A stretch of DNA of 64,000 bases from the NCBI GenBank assembly GCA_963823275.1, contig CAWGKW010000001.1, positions 620,001-684,000 on the forward strand. Direction: 5' to 3'. Every line of letters begins with the position of its first letter. The first letter of the stretch is position 1. The notes under the pieces are model-generated. The model worked only from the letters and a program-made list of their open reading frames with translations, was not told where the DNA came from and did no database searches. Of this stretch, positions 38,226-46,461 are shown in pieces. Position numbers and translations under genes: made by a program. This stretch comes from RHKX01 sp963823275 (GTDB lineage: Bacteria; Actinomycetota; Thermoleophilia; Solirubrobacterales; 70-9).

Positions 38226-39116
38226 CTAGGAGTCCAGTTCCCGTAGCCAGGCAGCGATTCGATCGCCGATCGCCGTGCCCTGGTCCTCCTGCAGAAAGTG
38301 GGAGGCGTTCTCGATCACCTCGGGCGGGGTCAGATTGAGGCGCTCGGCCACCGCCCGGCCGGTGGCGAGGGGGATGATCGGATCGGAGTCGGCCCACAGG
38401 CACAGCGATGGCAGGTTCCTCGCGGCGATCCCCTCGGCCGCGCGGGCCCCTTCGGCCGCCCCCGGGTCGTCGGGGCTGGTCGGCAGCATCAGGGGGAACG
38501 CTCGGGCCCCGGCCTTCGACTCCGGGGTGGGGAATGGAGCGTCGTAGGCGGCTACGACCTCGCCGGCCGGATCGGTCGCGCATGCGCCCCTGACCAGCAT
38601 CGAGATCGGCAGATCCTCGGTGCGCTCGACGAAATCCCGGAACGTCATCCAGGCCTCCGTCATCCGCTGGTGGCCGCTGAAAACTCCGGTGTCCATGACG
38701 ACCATGCGCGAGCACATCTCCGGCCGGTCGGTGGCGATCCTCATCCCGATCGGCCCGCCCCAGTCATGAACGACGAACGTCGCGTCGCGGATGCCGATCT
38801 CGTCGAGCATGTGCGTCGCGGCCTGGACATGGCGGTCGTAGGAGTACCACGAGAGATCGGTCGGCTTGTCGGAGCGACCGAATCCGGGTAGGTCGGGAGC
38901 GATGCAGCGGTGACCGTCTGCGAGCAGCGGCGGGATCACCTCGCGCCACAGAAACGACCAGGTCGGCTCGCCGTGGAACAGCACGACGGGAGCCCCGGTG
39001 CCCTCGTCGATCCGGGCGAGGCGAAGCCCTTCCCAGTCGAGGTACCTCGGCTCCCAGGGGAAGTCGGGGAGGCTGGTGAACCGATCCTCCGGCGTGCGGG
39101 CTGCCGCGACGGCCAC
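38226..39116 (-). CDS. Haloalkane dehalogenase-like alpha/beta hydrolase
   Basis: A 296-residue alpha/beta hydrolase. The nucleophile is Asp118 in VVHDWGGPIG, followed by the halide-binding Trp119. The oxyanion/halide region is HGEPTWSFLWR, and the catalytic His273 is in NASHFLQEDQG, with an Asp in WADSDPI as the acid. This arrangement is that of subfamily I haloalkane dehalogenases, which hydrolyse carbon-halogen bonds, though epoxide hydrolase relatives share much of it. It lies 13 nt after the R2-like/SCP2 gene on the same strand, so the two are likely co-expressed. Confidence 0.85.
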   Translation of the reverse strand: MAVAAARTPEDRFTSLPDFPWEPRYLDWEGLRLARIDEGTGAPVVLFHGEPTWSFLWREVIPPLLADGHRCIAPDLPGFGRSDKPTDLSWYSYDRHVQAATHMLDEIGIRDATFVVHDWGGPIGMRIATDRPEMCSRMVVMDTGVFSGHQRMTEAWMTFRDFVERTEDLPISMLVRGACATDPAGEVVAAYDAPFPTPESKAGARAFPLMLPTSPDDPGAAEGARAAEGIAARNLPSLCLWADSDPIIPLATGRAVAERLNLTPPEVIENASHFLQEDQGTAIGDRIAAWLRELDS

Positions 39117-39129
39117 GTCGAATCCTCCG

Positions 39130-40401
39130 CTAGCCGAACAGCTTGCGGAAGCGAAACAGGTCCCGCGGACTACCCCTCAGCTTCAGCCGCCGCTGCAGCA
39201 GCGCCCTGGGCGGGGCGACGGCTCCCTTGCCGATCTCGATGAAATCCCGCCACGTGGACTCGAGGGTGACGTCGGCGGCCGACGCCTCGCCGGCCACCGC
39301 CCGGGTCGAGCCGTTGTCGACGACGACGTGCCAGGGGGAGGCGTCCCGGAAGCGCCACTGGACGGTGAACGGGCCGTGGCCGTTGATCGCGCTCGAGTCG
39401 ACGGCGCGGCTTACCGAGTCGAAATAGAGCTCCTGGATCTCCGGCGAGGAGTCGGGGTCCTGCCCGGGCTCGCCGATCACCCCGGCCCGTGCCATCCGGA
39501 CCACGTTCGCTGCGCGCAGGTCGGCGTCCATGTTGAAGTCGACGGGCATCACTCCCGGCGGCATCTCCTGCATCGGGTAGCCGATCGCCTTCCATTTCAT
39601 CTCGACCGCCTTCCAGCCCCAGGCGGAGATCTCCTCGAGCTCGAATCCGTAGCAGCGGGTGTACTCGCGGTCCCAGTTCGGCGGGATGAACACCGACGAG
39701 AGCCACGGCATGACCTCCATGAGCAGTTCGTCGACCGCCGCCTTGCACTCGTCGGACTCCCGCAGCAGCTCACTCAGGACCTTGACGCCGAAGCCGATAT
39801 GGCGTTGCTCGTCGCGGGAGACGTTCTCCATTCCCGCGCTGAATCCAGGCATCGTGCCTTCGCGGATGAAGAAGTCCTCGATGAAGTGCTGGCCGGGCTG
39901 GGCCATGCTGGCCTCGACGATCAGGTGATAGAGCGTGATGGCCTGCGCGAACTTCGGCAGTGAGCGATCGCGGCGAAGCTCGTCGGCCATCCTGTCGAGG
40001 CGGTTGAAGACCTGGGTATAGCCCCAGCCGAGGTGCTTCTCAGTGAAGGAGAGGGTGGTGGCGATGTCGTCGCCGGCGCCGATCACCTCGCTGAAGAACC
40101 GATGGAAGAAGACCGCGTGACGAGCCTCGTCGACCTGCTGGGTCGCCAGGAAGTACTTCATCTCCTCGGTTGGCGCCGCGTCGATGTAGGGGGAGAGGTT
40201 GTCGGTCACGGAGTCCTCACCGAAGAAGAACATCGAGTAGATCCAGAGCGCTGACTTCCGCTGGATCTCGGTCAGGGCGTCCCAGCCCTGCTTGTCCCGG
40301 CTGAAGTCGAGATCCATCGCTGACCAGTGGTTCTGCTCCCAGCGCCGATAGAGATCGGTGTAGGTGATCTTGTCGGTCAGATTGTGCTCGGCTACAGACA
40401 T
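39130..40401 (-). CDS. Diiron R2-like oxidase fused to an SCP2-like lipid-binding domain
   Basis: Residues ~30-310 are ferritin-like with ribonucleotide-reductase-R2-type metal ligands E62, E92/H95 (VDEARH), E163 (IVEAS) and E198/H201 (RDEQRH). This is the pattern of R2 and R2-like ligand-binding oxidases, not a classical RNR in context, because no nrdA is near. Residues ~330-423 (WRFRDASPWHVVVDNG, then DVTLESTWRDFIEIGKG) resemble the SCP2 sterol-carrier fold, which holds hydrophobic ligands. The fusion suggests an O2-dependent oxidase acting on a lipid or other apolar substrate. A strong AGGAGGGG site precedes the ATG. Confidence 0.82.
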   Translation of the reverse strand: MSVAEHNLTDKITYTDLYRRWEQNHWSAMDLDFSRDKQGWDALTEIQRKSALWIYSMFFFGEDSVTDNLSPYIDAAPTEEMKYFLATQQVDEARHAVFFHRFFSEVIGAGDDIATTLSFTEKHLGWGYTQVFNRLDRMADELRRDRSLPKFAQAITLYHLIVEASMAQPGQHFIEDFFIREGTMPGFSAGMENVSRDEQRHIGFGVKVLSELLRESDECKAAVDELLMEVMPWLSSVFIPPNWDREYTRCYGFELEEISAWGWKAVEMKWKAIGYPMQEMPPGVMPVDFNMDADLRAANVVRMARAGVIGEPGQDPDSSPEIQELYFDSVSRAVDSSAINGHGPFTVQWRFRDASPWHVVVDNGSTRAVAGEASAADVTLESTWRDFIEIGKGAVAPPRALLQRRLKLRGSPRDLFRFRKLFG

Positions 40402-40573
40402 GTCCCCTCCTCAAGGGTTCGGTGCAGGGACCTTCGCGGTGCTCTGCTGCTGGGCTCCGGCGGAGCATAACGGCGGAACTGGCCAGCCAGCCAGTTTCCG
40501 TGAGGGATGTCACACACCGGGGTCCGGGGAGTCTCGGACATACCGCCCGGCCGATGCACTAGTTTCCGCGTTG

Positions 40574-40996
40574 ATGGAGTCATCACAGACACCGCCGCCA
40601 GCCGCCGGCCCAACTCCGCCCGCCCCACCGGCCGCCACCGGCGACTCGGAAAAGGCCGGCGCAGGAGCCCGCCTGGGGGTCGCCGTCCTGGCGCTCGTCC
40701 TGGCGTTCTGCGCCGCCGTGGCCGTGGTCGCCATGGCCGACATCAGCAGCCTGACCCCGTGCGACGACGTCACGAGCCTCTCCCAGCTCAACTCCGAGGG
40801 CGAGTGCTTCGACGGCTCCAGCGCCAAGAAGGTGATCTCCCTGATCTTCGGGTGGCCGGGGGCCATCCTTGCGGTCATCTCGGTGCTGCTCGCAATCGCC
40901 TTCGTGATCCGCGGTCGTGGTGGCCGCATCCTTGCGATCTCGATCGGCGGCGCCGTGGTGCTGTTCGGCCTCAGCATCCTCATCGGCTCGCTCTAG
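40574..40996 (+). CDS. Small membrane protein with Pro-rich N-terminus
   Basis: A 140-residue protein: Pro/Ala-rich cytosolic start (SSQTPPPAAGPTPPAPP) and three hydrophobic segments near residues 33-55, 88-108 and 118-138. A loop between the first two carries two cysteines (SLTPCDD, GECFDG). The pattern resembles small actinobacterial DUF4190-like proteins but I cannot assign it. Its stop lies inside the first unit of the 102-bp tandem repeat. Divergent from the R2-like gene across a 172-bp gap. Confidence 0.7.
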   Translation: MESSQTPPPAAGPTPPAPPAATGDSEKAGAGARLGVAVLALVLAFCAAVAVVAMADISSLTPCDDVTSLSQLNSEGECFDGSSAKKVISLIFGWPGAILAVISVLLAIAFVIRGRGGRILAISIGGAVVLFGLSILIGSL

Positions 40997-41194
40997 CGGG
41001 CCCGGAGGCGCCAGGCTCATCGTCATCAGCCGGCTCGCGGCCAGATGGCCGCGTCGCCGACCTCTTCCTTGATCTGGCGGCTCCGGACCTCGCTCTAGCG
41101 GGCCCGGAGGCGCCAGGCTCATCGTCATCAGCCGGCTCGCGGCCAGATGGCCGCGTCGCCGACCTCTTCCTTGATCTGGCGGCTCCGGACCTCG
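40991..41194 (+). repeat. Two perfect tandem copies of a 102-bp unit, plus start of a third
   Basis: Units start at 40991 and 41093; a third begins at 41195 and diverges after ~12 bases. Each holds a perfect hairpin CGCGGCC-AGAT-GGCCGCG (41036-41053 and 41138-41155). The first unit contains the stop codon of the upstream membrane protein, so the gene's own 3' end and terminator seem to have been duplicated. The remaining bases to 41238 show nothing further. Confidence 0.95.
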
Positions 41195-41238
41195 CTCCAG
41201 CGGGACGATTCCGCGATGGGGGCCGGGTTGGCGGCCTC

Positions 41239-42249
41239 CTAGCGGGGGTTGGCACACAACATGTGCCGCAGGTCGCGGGCCAGGTCTCTGGCTTTCGTCC
41301 GCGAGTTGAGCTGGGCCCAGGTGACCGGGATCACCCGCCAGCCGGCGAGCGCCAGTCTTCGGGTCCGTTCAGCATCGCTCGTCATGGCGGGTGCAGTGCT
41401 GTGGAACTTCACGCTTTGGAGCTCGACGATCAGTCGTTGCGAGCGCCACAGGCAATCGGCGACGTAGAAACGGCCTCCGACCTGGATGGGCGCGTTCAGC
41501 TCGGGTGGTGGGAGGGCGTGGACTCGGATGAACTTCCCGAAGAGTTCCTCGAGGGCCTCGCTGGTCACGCCCATGCCGTAGCCGGCGTCCTCGAGGACGG
41601 AACGCAGTGCCGCGGTACCCCGTTCCCCTCGGTGTCGCTCGAGCAGGACGGGAAGGGAGAGTGGGTCGGCGAGCCGGCGAACCTCGGCTTCGTTGATCGC
41701 CCGGAGCAGGGCGTCGGAATCGAGGATCGTGGCGAGGTCGAGCAGCGTCCGCGGGACGGAGGTGATTGGGACACCGTCGAGTACGGTGCGCTCGTCGGGC
41801 GGAATGGAGGACGAGTGGACCTCGAAGCCGTCCATCGGCGGCCGCTTCCGCGGGACGGTGATTGCCGGCCTTCCGCTCCAAGCACGGAGGTTCCACTCGG
41901 CGCCGGCCGCACGGTGGCTGAGCGCTGTCCCGTCGCCGCCACGCAGTACGGCCGCCATCCGCCAGCCGCGGGGAGTGAGAACCCGGTGACCAACGGAGTA
42001 GACCCCTCGGTGAATGCGATGAAGGCGCCCGGCGCCCAGCCTCACCTCGACGGCCCGATTTGTCAGGCCGATCCGCCGCAGCTGGTTTCGCGACACAACG
42101 CCGTGTTGCCGTTCGGCGAGCTCGGCAATCCGGAGATCGTCATGGTGAGGTCGTGTTTGACCACCTATGACGTGGGTTTCTTCGACCTCATCTGCCACGG
42201 CGCCAGCGTGGCAGCGGCGGGTGCGCCCTTCAGCACGCGAATGTGACAA
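41239..42249 (-). CDS. AbiEi-like / DUF559 (Vsr-fold) protein
   Basis: A 336-residue protein with two parts. Residues ~40-175 look like an AbiEi-type winged-helix and substrate-binding module (AELAERQHGVVSRNQLRRIG, then HRGVYSVGH, VPRTLLDLA). Residues ~225-330 resemble the DUF559 restriction-endonuclease-like fold (VADCLWRSQRLIVELQSVKF, then RRLALAGWRVIPVTW). Many actinobacterial genomes carry such stand-alone genes, possibly defence or toxin-antitoxin relics. Start is uncertain: TTG 42249 gives the longest form, GTG 42198 a shorter one. No partner toxin is adjacent. Confidence 0.72.
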   Translation of the reverse strand: MSHSRAEGRTRRCHAGAVADEVEETHVIGGQTRPHHDDLRIAELAERQHGVVSRNQLRRIGLTNRAVEVRLGAGRLHRIHRGVYSVGHRVLTPRGWRMAAVLRGGDGTALSHRAAGAEWNLRAWSGRPAITVPRKRPPMDGFEVHSSSIPPDERTVLDGVPITSVPRTLLDLATILDSDALLRAINEAEVRRLADPLSLPVLLERHRGERGTAALRSVLEDAGYGMGVTSEALEELFGKFIRVHALPPPELNAPIQVGGRFYVADCLWRSQRLIVELQSVKFHSTAPAMTSDAERTRRLALAGWRVIPVTWAQLNSRTKARDLARDLRHMLCANPR

Positions 42250-42297
42250 GTCGATCGCGTAACGCGATCGATTCGCGGCCGCAGGCGTAGGCAGGAA

Positions 42298-43662
42298 CTA
42301 GCCCAGTTTCGGGCTCTGCCAGTCAGACTCGAGCTTGCCCAGCAGGAGATCGGCGAGCCCGTCGATCGGGACCCGAGTCTGCTCGAGGGTGTCGCGATCG
42401 CGGAGGGTGACCGAATCGTCGGCGGCCGTCTCGCCGTCGATGGTGATCCCCCAGGGGGTGCCGATCTCGTCCTGGCGGCGGTAGCGCTTCCCGATCGAGC
42501 CGCCCTGGTCGTACTCGGCGCCGATCCGGCGGCGCAGCGAGTCGAAGACCTCACGGGCGCGCTCGGGCATGCCCTCCTTGTTGACCAGCGGCATCACGGC
42601 GACCTTGACCGGCGCGAGCCTCGGATGCAGGTGCAGCACCGTGCGGGAGCGCCCCTCGACCTCCTCGACATCGTAGGCGTCGACGATGAACGCAAGCGTG
42701 GCGCGGTCGACGCCGGCGGCCGGCTCGATCACATGAGGGACGTAGCGCTCGCCGCTCTGCTGGTCGAAGTACTCGAGCTTCTCGCCGCTGAACTTGGCGT
42801 GCTGGGTCAGATCGAAGTCGCCACGGTCGGCGATGCCCTCGAGTTCGGAGAAGCCCATCGGAAATCGGTACTCGATGTCGGAGGTGGCACTCGAGTAGTG
42901 AGAGAGCTCGTCGGATTCATGCGGGCGCAGGATCAGGTTTTCGGGCCTGATCCCGAGGTCGGTGTACCAGCGCATCCGCTCCTTCATCCAGTGCTGATGC
43001 CATTCGTCGGCGTCGTCGGGCGGGACGAAGAACTCCATCTCCATCTGCTCGAACTCGCGGGTGCGGAAGATGAAGTTGCCGGGAGTGATCTCGTTGCGGA
43101 ACGACTTGCCGATCTGCGCGATCCCGAACGGGGGCTTCTTGCGCGCGAACTGCAGGACGTTCTTGAAGTTGATGAAGATCCCCTGCGCGGTCTCGGGGCG
43201 CAGGTAGGCCTCCGAGCCGGTTTCGGCCACAGGGCCCACCTGGGTCTTGAACATCAGGTTGAAGTCCCGGGCCTCCGTCAACTCGCAATCGGGACCCTCA
43301 CCCGGTCGCTTGGAGGGCTTGCGGCCGCATTGGGAGGTCTCGAGGTGATCCTCGCGGAAGCGCAGCTTGCACGTCTTGCAGTCGATCATCGGGTCGCTGA
43401 AGCCGCCGATGTGCCCCGACGCCTCCCAGACCCGCGGGTGCTGGATGATCGCCGAGTCGATCGCGACGATGTCGTCTCGATCGGTGAGCATCGAGCGCCA
43501 CCACTCGTTCTTGACGTTGTTCTTGAGCAGGACCCCGTAGTGGCCGTAGTCGTAGGTCGAGCCGACGCCGCCGTAGATCTCGGAGGAGGGGAAGATGAAG
43601 CCGCGCCGCTTGCAGAGTGCGACGATCTCGTCGAGCGTGGGGCCCTCGGGGGTGCCGGTCAT
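42298..43662 (-). CDS. glyS: Glycyl-tRNA synthetase (dimeric, class II)
   Basis: Charges tRNA-Gly. The 454-residue protein has class II motif phrases FRNEITPGNFIFRTREFEQM (motif 2), RPETAQGIFINFKN and a C-terminal anticodon-binding domain (RLAPVKVAVMPLVNKEG, GITIDGETAADDSVTLRDRD). A zinc-type insert is seen (CKTCKLRFREDHLETSQCG). It is the alpha2 type, not glyQ/glyS. Divergent from the FmdB-like gene. Confidence 0.96.
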   Translation of the reverse strand: MTGTPEGPTLDEIVALCKRRGFIFPSSEIYGGVGSTYDYGHYGVLLKNNVKNEWWRSMLTDRDDIVAIDSAIIQHPRVWEASGHIGGFSDPMIDCKTCKLRFREDHLETSQCGRKPSKRPGEGPDCELTEARDFNLMFKTQVGPVAETGSEAYLRPETAQGIFINFKNVLQFARKKPPFGIAQIGKSFRNEITPGNFIFRTREFEQMEMEFFVPPDDADEWHQHWMKERMRWYTDLGIRPENLILRPHESDELSHYSSATSDIEYRFPMGFSELEGIADRGDFDLTQHAKFSGEKLEYFDQQSGERYVPHVIEPAAGVDRATLAFIVDAYDVEEVEGRSRTVLHLHPRLAPVKVAVMPLVNKEGMPERAREVFDSLRRRIGAEYDQGGSIGKRYRRQDEIGTPWGITIDGETAADDSVTLRDRDTLEQTRVPIDGLADLLLGKLESDWQSPKLG

Positions 43663-43740
43663 GCGCGCAACGGTATCTGCTGGGGTCCTGATCGCCTTTC
43701 GGGGCTGCCCGGAGCCCGCGGCTGGATCCCTGATCCGGCC

Positions 43741-43746
43741 TATGAT
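43741..43746 (+). promoter_or_regulatory. Putative -10 box of the FmdB-like gene
   Basis: TATGAT ends 10 nt before the ATG at 43757; a GGAG also lies in that short interval. Confidence 0.4.
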
Positions 43747-43756
43747 GGACGGAGAT

Positions 43757-44104
43757 ATGCCGATCTACGAATACCGATGCGACAACGGGCACACCTTCGA
43801 GATGACCCAGTCGATGTCTGAGGACGCCCTCGACGAATGCACGGCCTGCGGGGCCCCCGCGCGCCGGATCCTGTTCGCGCCCGCGGTCCATTTCAAGGGC
43901 TCCGGCTTCTACACGACCGACTACGCCCGCAAGGGCAGTGCGGCCAAGCCCGTCAACGGCTCGGAGTCGTCGAAGTCCGACGGCGGCGGCGCCGACTCGA
44001 AGGGCTCCGATTCCAAGGCATCCGATTCGAAGAGCTCGGATTCGAAGGGCGACTCCGGGTCGTCGTCGGGCTCGGGGGGCAAGTCCGCCTCGAGCAAGGA
44101 CTAG
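43757..44104 (+). CDS. FmdB-family zinc-ribbon protein with Ser-rich tail
   Basis: A 115-residue protein: N-terminal zinc-ribbon-like domain (MPIYEYRCDNGHTFEM, then DECTACGAPARRILF) and the FKGSGFYTTDYARKG phrase typical of the FmdB/regulatory family. A ~55-residue repetitive Ser/Asp/Gly/Lys tail follows. The first CxxC is replaced by C-x3-H (CDNGH), so metal binding would be C/H. The role of this family is not settled. Its TAG overlaps the stop of the convergent LCP gene within the sequence CTAG. Confidence 0.88.
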   Translation: MPIYEYRCDNGHTFEMTQSMSEDALDECTACGAPARRILFAPAVHFKGSGFYTTDYARKGSAAKPVNGSESSKSDGGGADSKGSDSKASDSKSSDSKGDSGSSSGSGGKSASSKD

Positions 44105-45426
44105 CCGCCGGGCGAGCACTGGGGAGCTCGCGGCCCCCTCTCGCCCAGCAGGGCCCTGACCGCGACGATGCACTGCTTTTCGGCGACGATCAGAGCGCCG
44201 TCGGCCGAGGCGCCGGAGGGGTTCAGGATCTTCGTGCCGGAGTCGCCGGCGATCGCCGCCGACAGGGCGACCTGGGGAAGCACGAGCCCACCCATGTCGG
44301 TGACCATCGCCTTCGGGGCGTTCCAGGCGATCCAGGGGCCCTTGATGAAGTTGATCGGAGCTCGCCAGGGACTTGTCAACTGGCTCTTGATGCCCTGCAG
44401 GATCAGCTGTTGGCGCCGGGCGCGGTCGGTGTCATCCTCGCTCGGGTCCTTGAGGTTCTCGCGGGTGCGGGCGAGCGCCAGCGCCTGCTGGCCGTCGAGG
44501 TGGTTCTCGCCCCGCTCGAGCTTCAGCGTGATGCCCCCGTTGGACGAGCCCCCACTGATCAGCGACTTGACCGGGTCCGGGAGGTTGACCGTGACGCCGC
44601 CGATCGCGTCGATGAAGTCCGCAAAGCCCTCGAAGTCGAGAATCACCACGTGGTTGATGTCGATTCCGAGAAAGTCCTCCACGGTCTTGATCTGGAGCTC
44701 CGCCCCCCCGAACGCGTAGGCGGCGTTGATCCGCTGATCGCCCTCGCCCGGGATCGAGGCCAGGGTGTCGCGGGGGATCGAGATCTTGTTGAAGGAGCCG
44801 CCGCCCGCATGGACGACCATCAGGGTGTCGGCGCGGGAGGGCAGGCATCTGGAGGGCGGTGGATCGCCCTGAGAGGCGGCCTCGAGGCACTTCGGGTCCG
44901 TCTCGGCGCCCCCCTCGTCGGAGCCCTCGGGCCGGGCGTCGGTGCCGATCACGAGGACGTTCTCCCCCTCGACCAGCAGGAACGGCGAGCCGCCGAGCTC
45001 CGCCGCGGCGGCGTCGTTCAGCTTCGACTTCTGGATCTGAGCCGAGATCGAGAAGACGACGAAGCTCAGCAGCAGCCAGGCGCCCGCTGCGATCGCGACC
45101 CAGCGAACGACGCGCCGCCACCGCGGCTTCTCGCCGGGCGGGAGCGGCTTCGATCCGCCGGAGCCGCCCGCACCTCGCCTCGAGAGGCGATCGCGAAGCG
45201 TGGGGCCGTCCGTCCCGGTCCGTTTGAACCCGCGCCGGGACTTGTAGACGGAGTAACCCGGCCCCTCGGAGGGCGGCTGAGGCCGACCGGCATCATCTGA
45301 GCCGACGGATTGCTCGGCCTGATCGGATTTCTGCGCTCCGTCCCCTCGCCCGCGTCCCCGCTTCGATCCGGCTCGGTAGACGTTGTAGGTGGGGCGATCC
45401 GGACGTTCGGGCTCGTCGGTTGCCAT
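44101..45426 (-). CDS. LytR-CpsA-Psr (LCP) family cell-wall ligase
   Basis: LCP enzymes attach teichoic-acid-like or arabinogalactan polymers to peptidoglycan. The 441-residue protein has a long cytosolic N-terminus with a repeated PxYxVY motif (RPTYNVYRAGS and GPGYSVYKSRR), one membrane helix near residues 108-130, and the LCP domain. That domain shows VLVIGTDARPEGS, the arginine/aspartate motif SRADTLMVVH, ISIPRDTLASIPG, RINAAYAFGG and ALARTRENL. ATG 45426 is chosen because TATTAC ends 6 nt before it. The ATG at 45447 is an alternative. Confidence 0.93.
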   Translation of the reverse strand: MATDEPERPDRPTYNVYRAGSKRGRGRGDGAQKSDQAEQSVGSDDAGRPQPPSEGPGYSVYKSRRGFKRTGTDGPTLRDRLSRRGAGGSGGSKPLPPGEKPRWRRVVRWVAIAAGAWLLLSFVVFSISAQIQKSKLNDAAAAELGGSPFLLVEGENVLVIGTDARPEGSDEGGAETDPKCLEAASQGDPPPSRCLPSRADTLMVVHAGGGSFNKISIPRDTLASIPGEGDQRINAAYAFGGAELQIKTVEDFLGIDINHVVILDFEGFADFIDAIGGVTVNLPDPVKSLISGGSSNGGITLKLERGENHLDGQQALALARTRENLKDPSEDDTDRARRQQLILQGIKSQLTSPWRAPINFIKGPWIAWNAPKAMVTDMGGLVLPQVALSAAIAGDSGTKILNPSGASADGALIVAEKQCIVAVRALLGERGPRAPQCSPGG

Positions 45427-45432
45427 TACGCG

Positions 45433-45438
45433 GTAATA
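45433..45438 (-). promoter_or_regulatory. Putative -10 box of the LCP gene in a 13-bp palindrome
   Basis: On the minus strand TATTAC ends 6 nt before ATG 45426. The site overlaps the inverted repeat ATTAC-GCG-GTAAT (45425-45437); a TAATAC box on the plus strand faces the ROK gene, so one operator could serve both directions. Confidence 0.35.
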
Positions 45439-45468
45439 CTGCCGCATGCCCTCCCGGTTTCCTGCTTC

Positions 45469-46461
45469 GTGACCACACCCGACCCTCAGATCATCGATTC
45501 GCTCGAAACCATCGGCGTCGATCTCGGCGGCACCAAGATGCTGATCGGAGTCGTCGACGGCCGGGGCGAGACCGTTCACCGTCGGGTCGCCACGTCCGCG
45601 GGGCTTGGCGGCGAGGAGGTGCTCGATCTGCTCGAGACCGAACTCCGGATCGCGATCAAATCTCGACCGGCCGTCGGGGCCGTGGGCCTCGGCGTGCCGT
45701 GCACGATCGACCGCGACCGCGGTCTCTGCGTCAGCGCCGTCAACCTGCCGCTGATCGATGTGCCGATCCGCGATCGGGTGGCCGAGCGGATCGGCCTGCC
45801 CGTGTCGATCGACAACGACGGGAACACCGCCGCGATCGCCGAGTTCCGCCGCGGCGCCGGCAGGGGTGCCTCCAACGTCGTCCTGCTGACGATCGGGACC
45901 GGGATCGGAGGCGGGTTGATCCTCGGCGGGCGGCCATTCAGGGGGAGTCGCGGCGCGGCCGCCGAACTCGGTCACGTGGTCGTCGATCTGCATGGCCCGC
46001 CCTGTCAGGGCAACTGCCCCAATCACGGCTGCATCGAGTCGATCGCCTCCGGTACCGCCCTGCGGATCGAGGCCGAGCGTGCGGCGTCGGAGTCCCCGCG
46101 GTCGGGGCTCGCCCGTGCCGGCGCCGCCGGGGCCACGGTCGATGGAGGGTTGGTCACCGAGCTCGCGGAGGCTGGTGACCCGACCTCGATCGAGGTCCTG
46201 GCCGTGGTCGGACGCCGACTCGGGATCGCGCTCTCGGGCCTGGCCAACATCTTCGACCCCGACGTGATCGTGATCGGCGGCGGTGTCATGGCGGCCGGGG
46301 AGCTCCTGCTCGGGCCGGCTCGTGAGGAGTTCCTGGCCCGCGCCCTGCCGCCTCAGCGGGAGACGCCGATCAAGGCTGCCGAGCTCGGTCCCGACGCCGG
46401 CATGATCGGCGCCTCGATGGTTGCCGCCGACGAGTTGGCCGGCGCCGGGGCGGTCGTCTGA
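45469..46461 (+). CDS. ROK-family sugar kinase (glucokinase-like)
   Basis: A 330-residue kinase with the ATP phosphate loop GVDLGGTKMLIGV, the ROK substrate region SIDNDGNTAAIAE, a zinc motif in variant form (CQGNCPNHGCIESIASG) and the C-terminal NIFDPDVIVIGGGV. It probably phosphorylates glucose at C6. The GTG at 45469 starts just before the domain; longer upstream forms would run into the LCP promoter. Its stop overlaps the rsmI ATG (TGATG). Confidence 0.9.
   Translation: MTTPDPQIIDSLETIGVDLGGTKMLIGVVDGRGETVHRRVATSAGLGGEEVLDLLETELRIAIKSRPAVGAVGLGVPCTIDRDRGLCVSAVNLPLIDVPIRDRVAERIGLPVSIDNDGNTAAIAEFRRGAGRGASNVVLLTIGTGIGGGLILGGRPFRGSRGAAAELGHVVVDLHGPPCQGNCPNHGCIESIASGTALRIEAERAASESPRSGLARAGAAGATVDGGLVTELAEAGDPTSIEVLAVVGRRLGIALSGLANIFDPDVIVIGGGVMAAGELLLGPAREEFLARALPPQRETPIKAAELGPDAGMIGASMVAADELAGAGAVV

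Noticed and set aside
39130..40401. Ribonucleotide reductase small subunit
   Set aside because: Diiron ligands fit, but there is an extra SCP2-like domain and no large-subunit gene nearby.
41400..42246. Plus-strand frame across the 102-bp repeat and the AbiEi-like gene
   Set aside because: Antisense to a gene with recognisable domains; kept open by the repeat length being a multiple of three and by GC bias.
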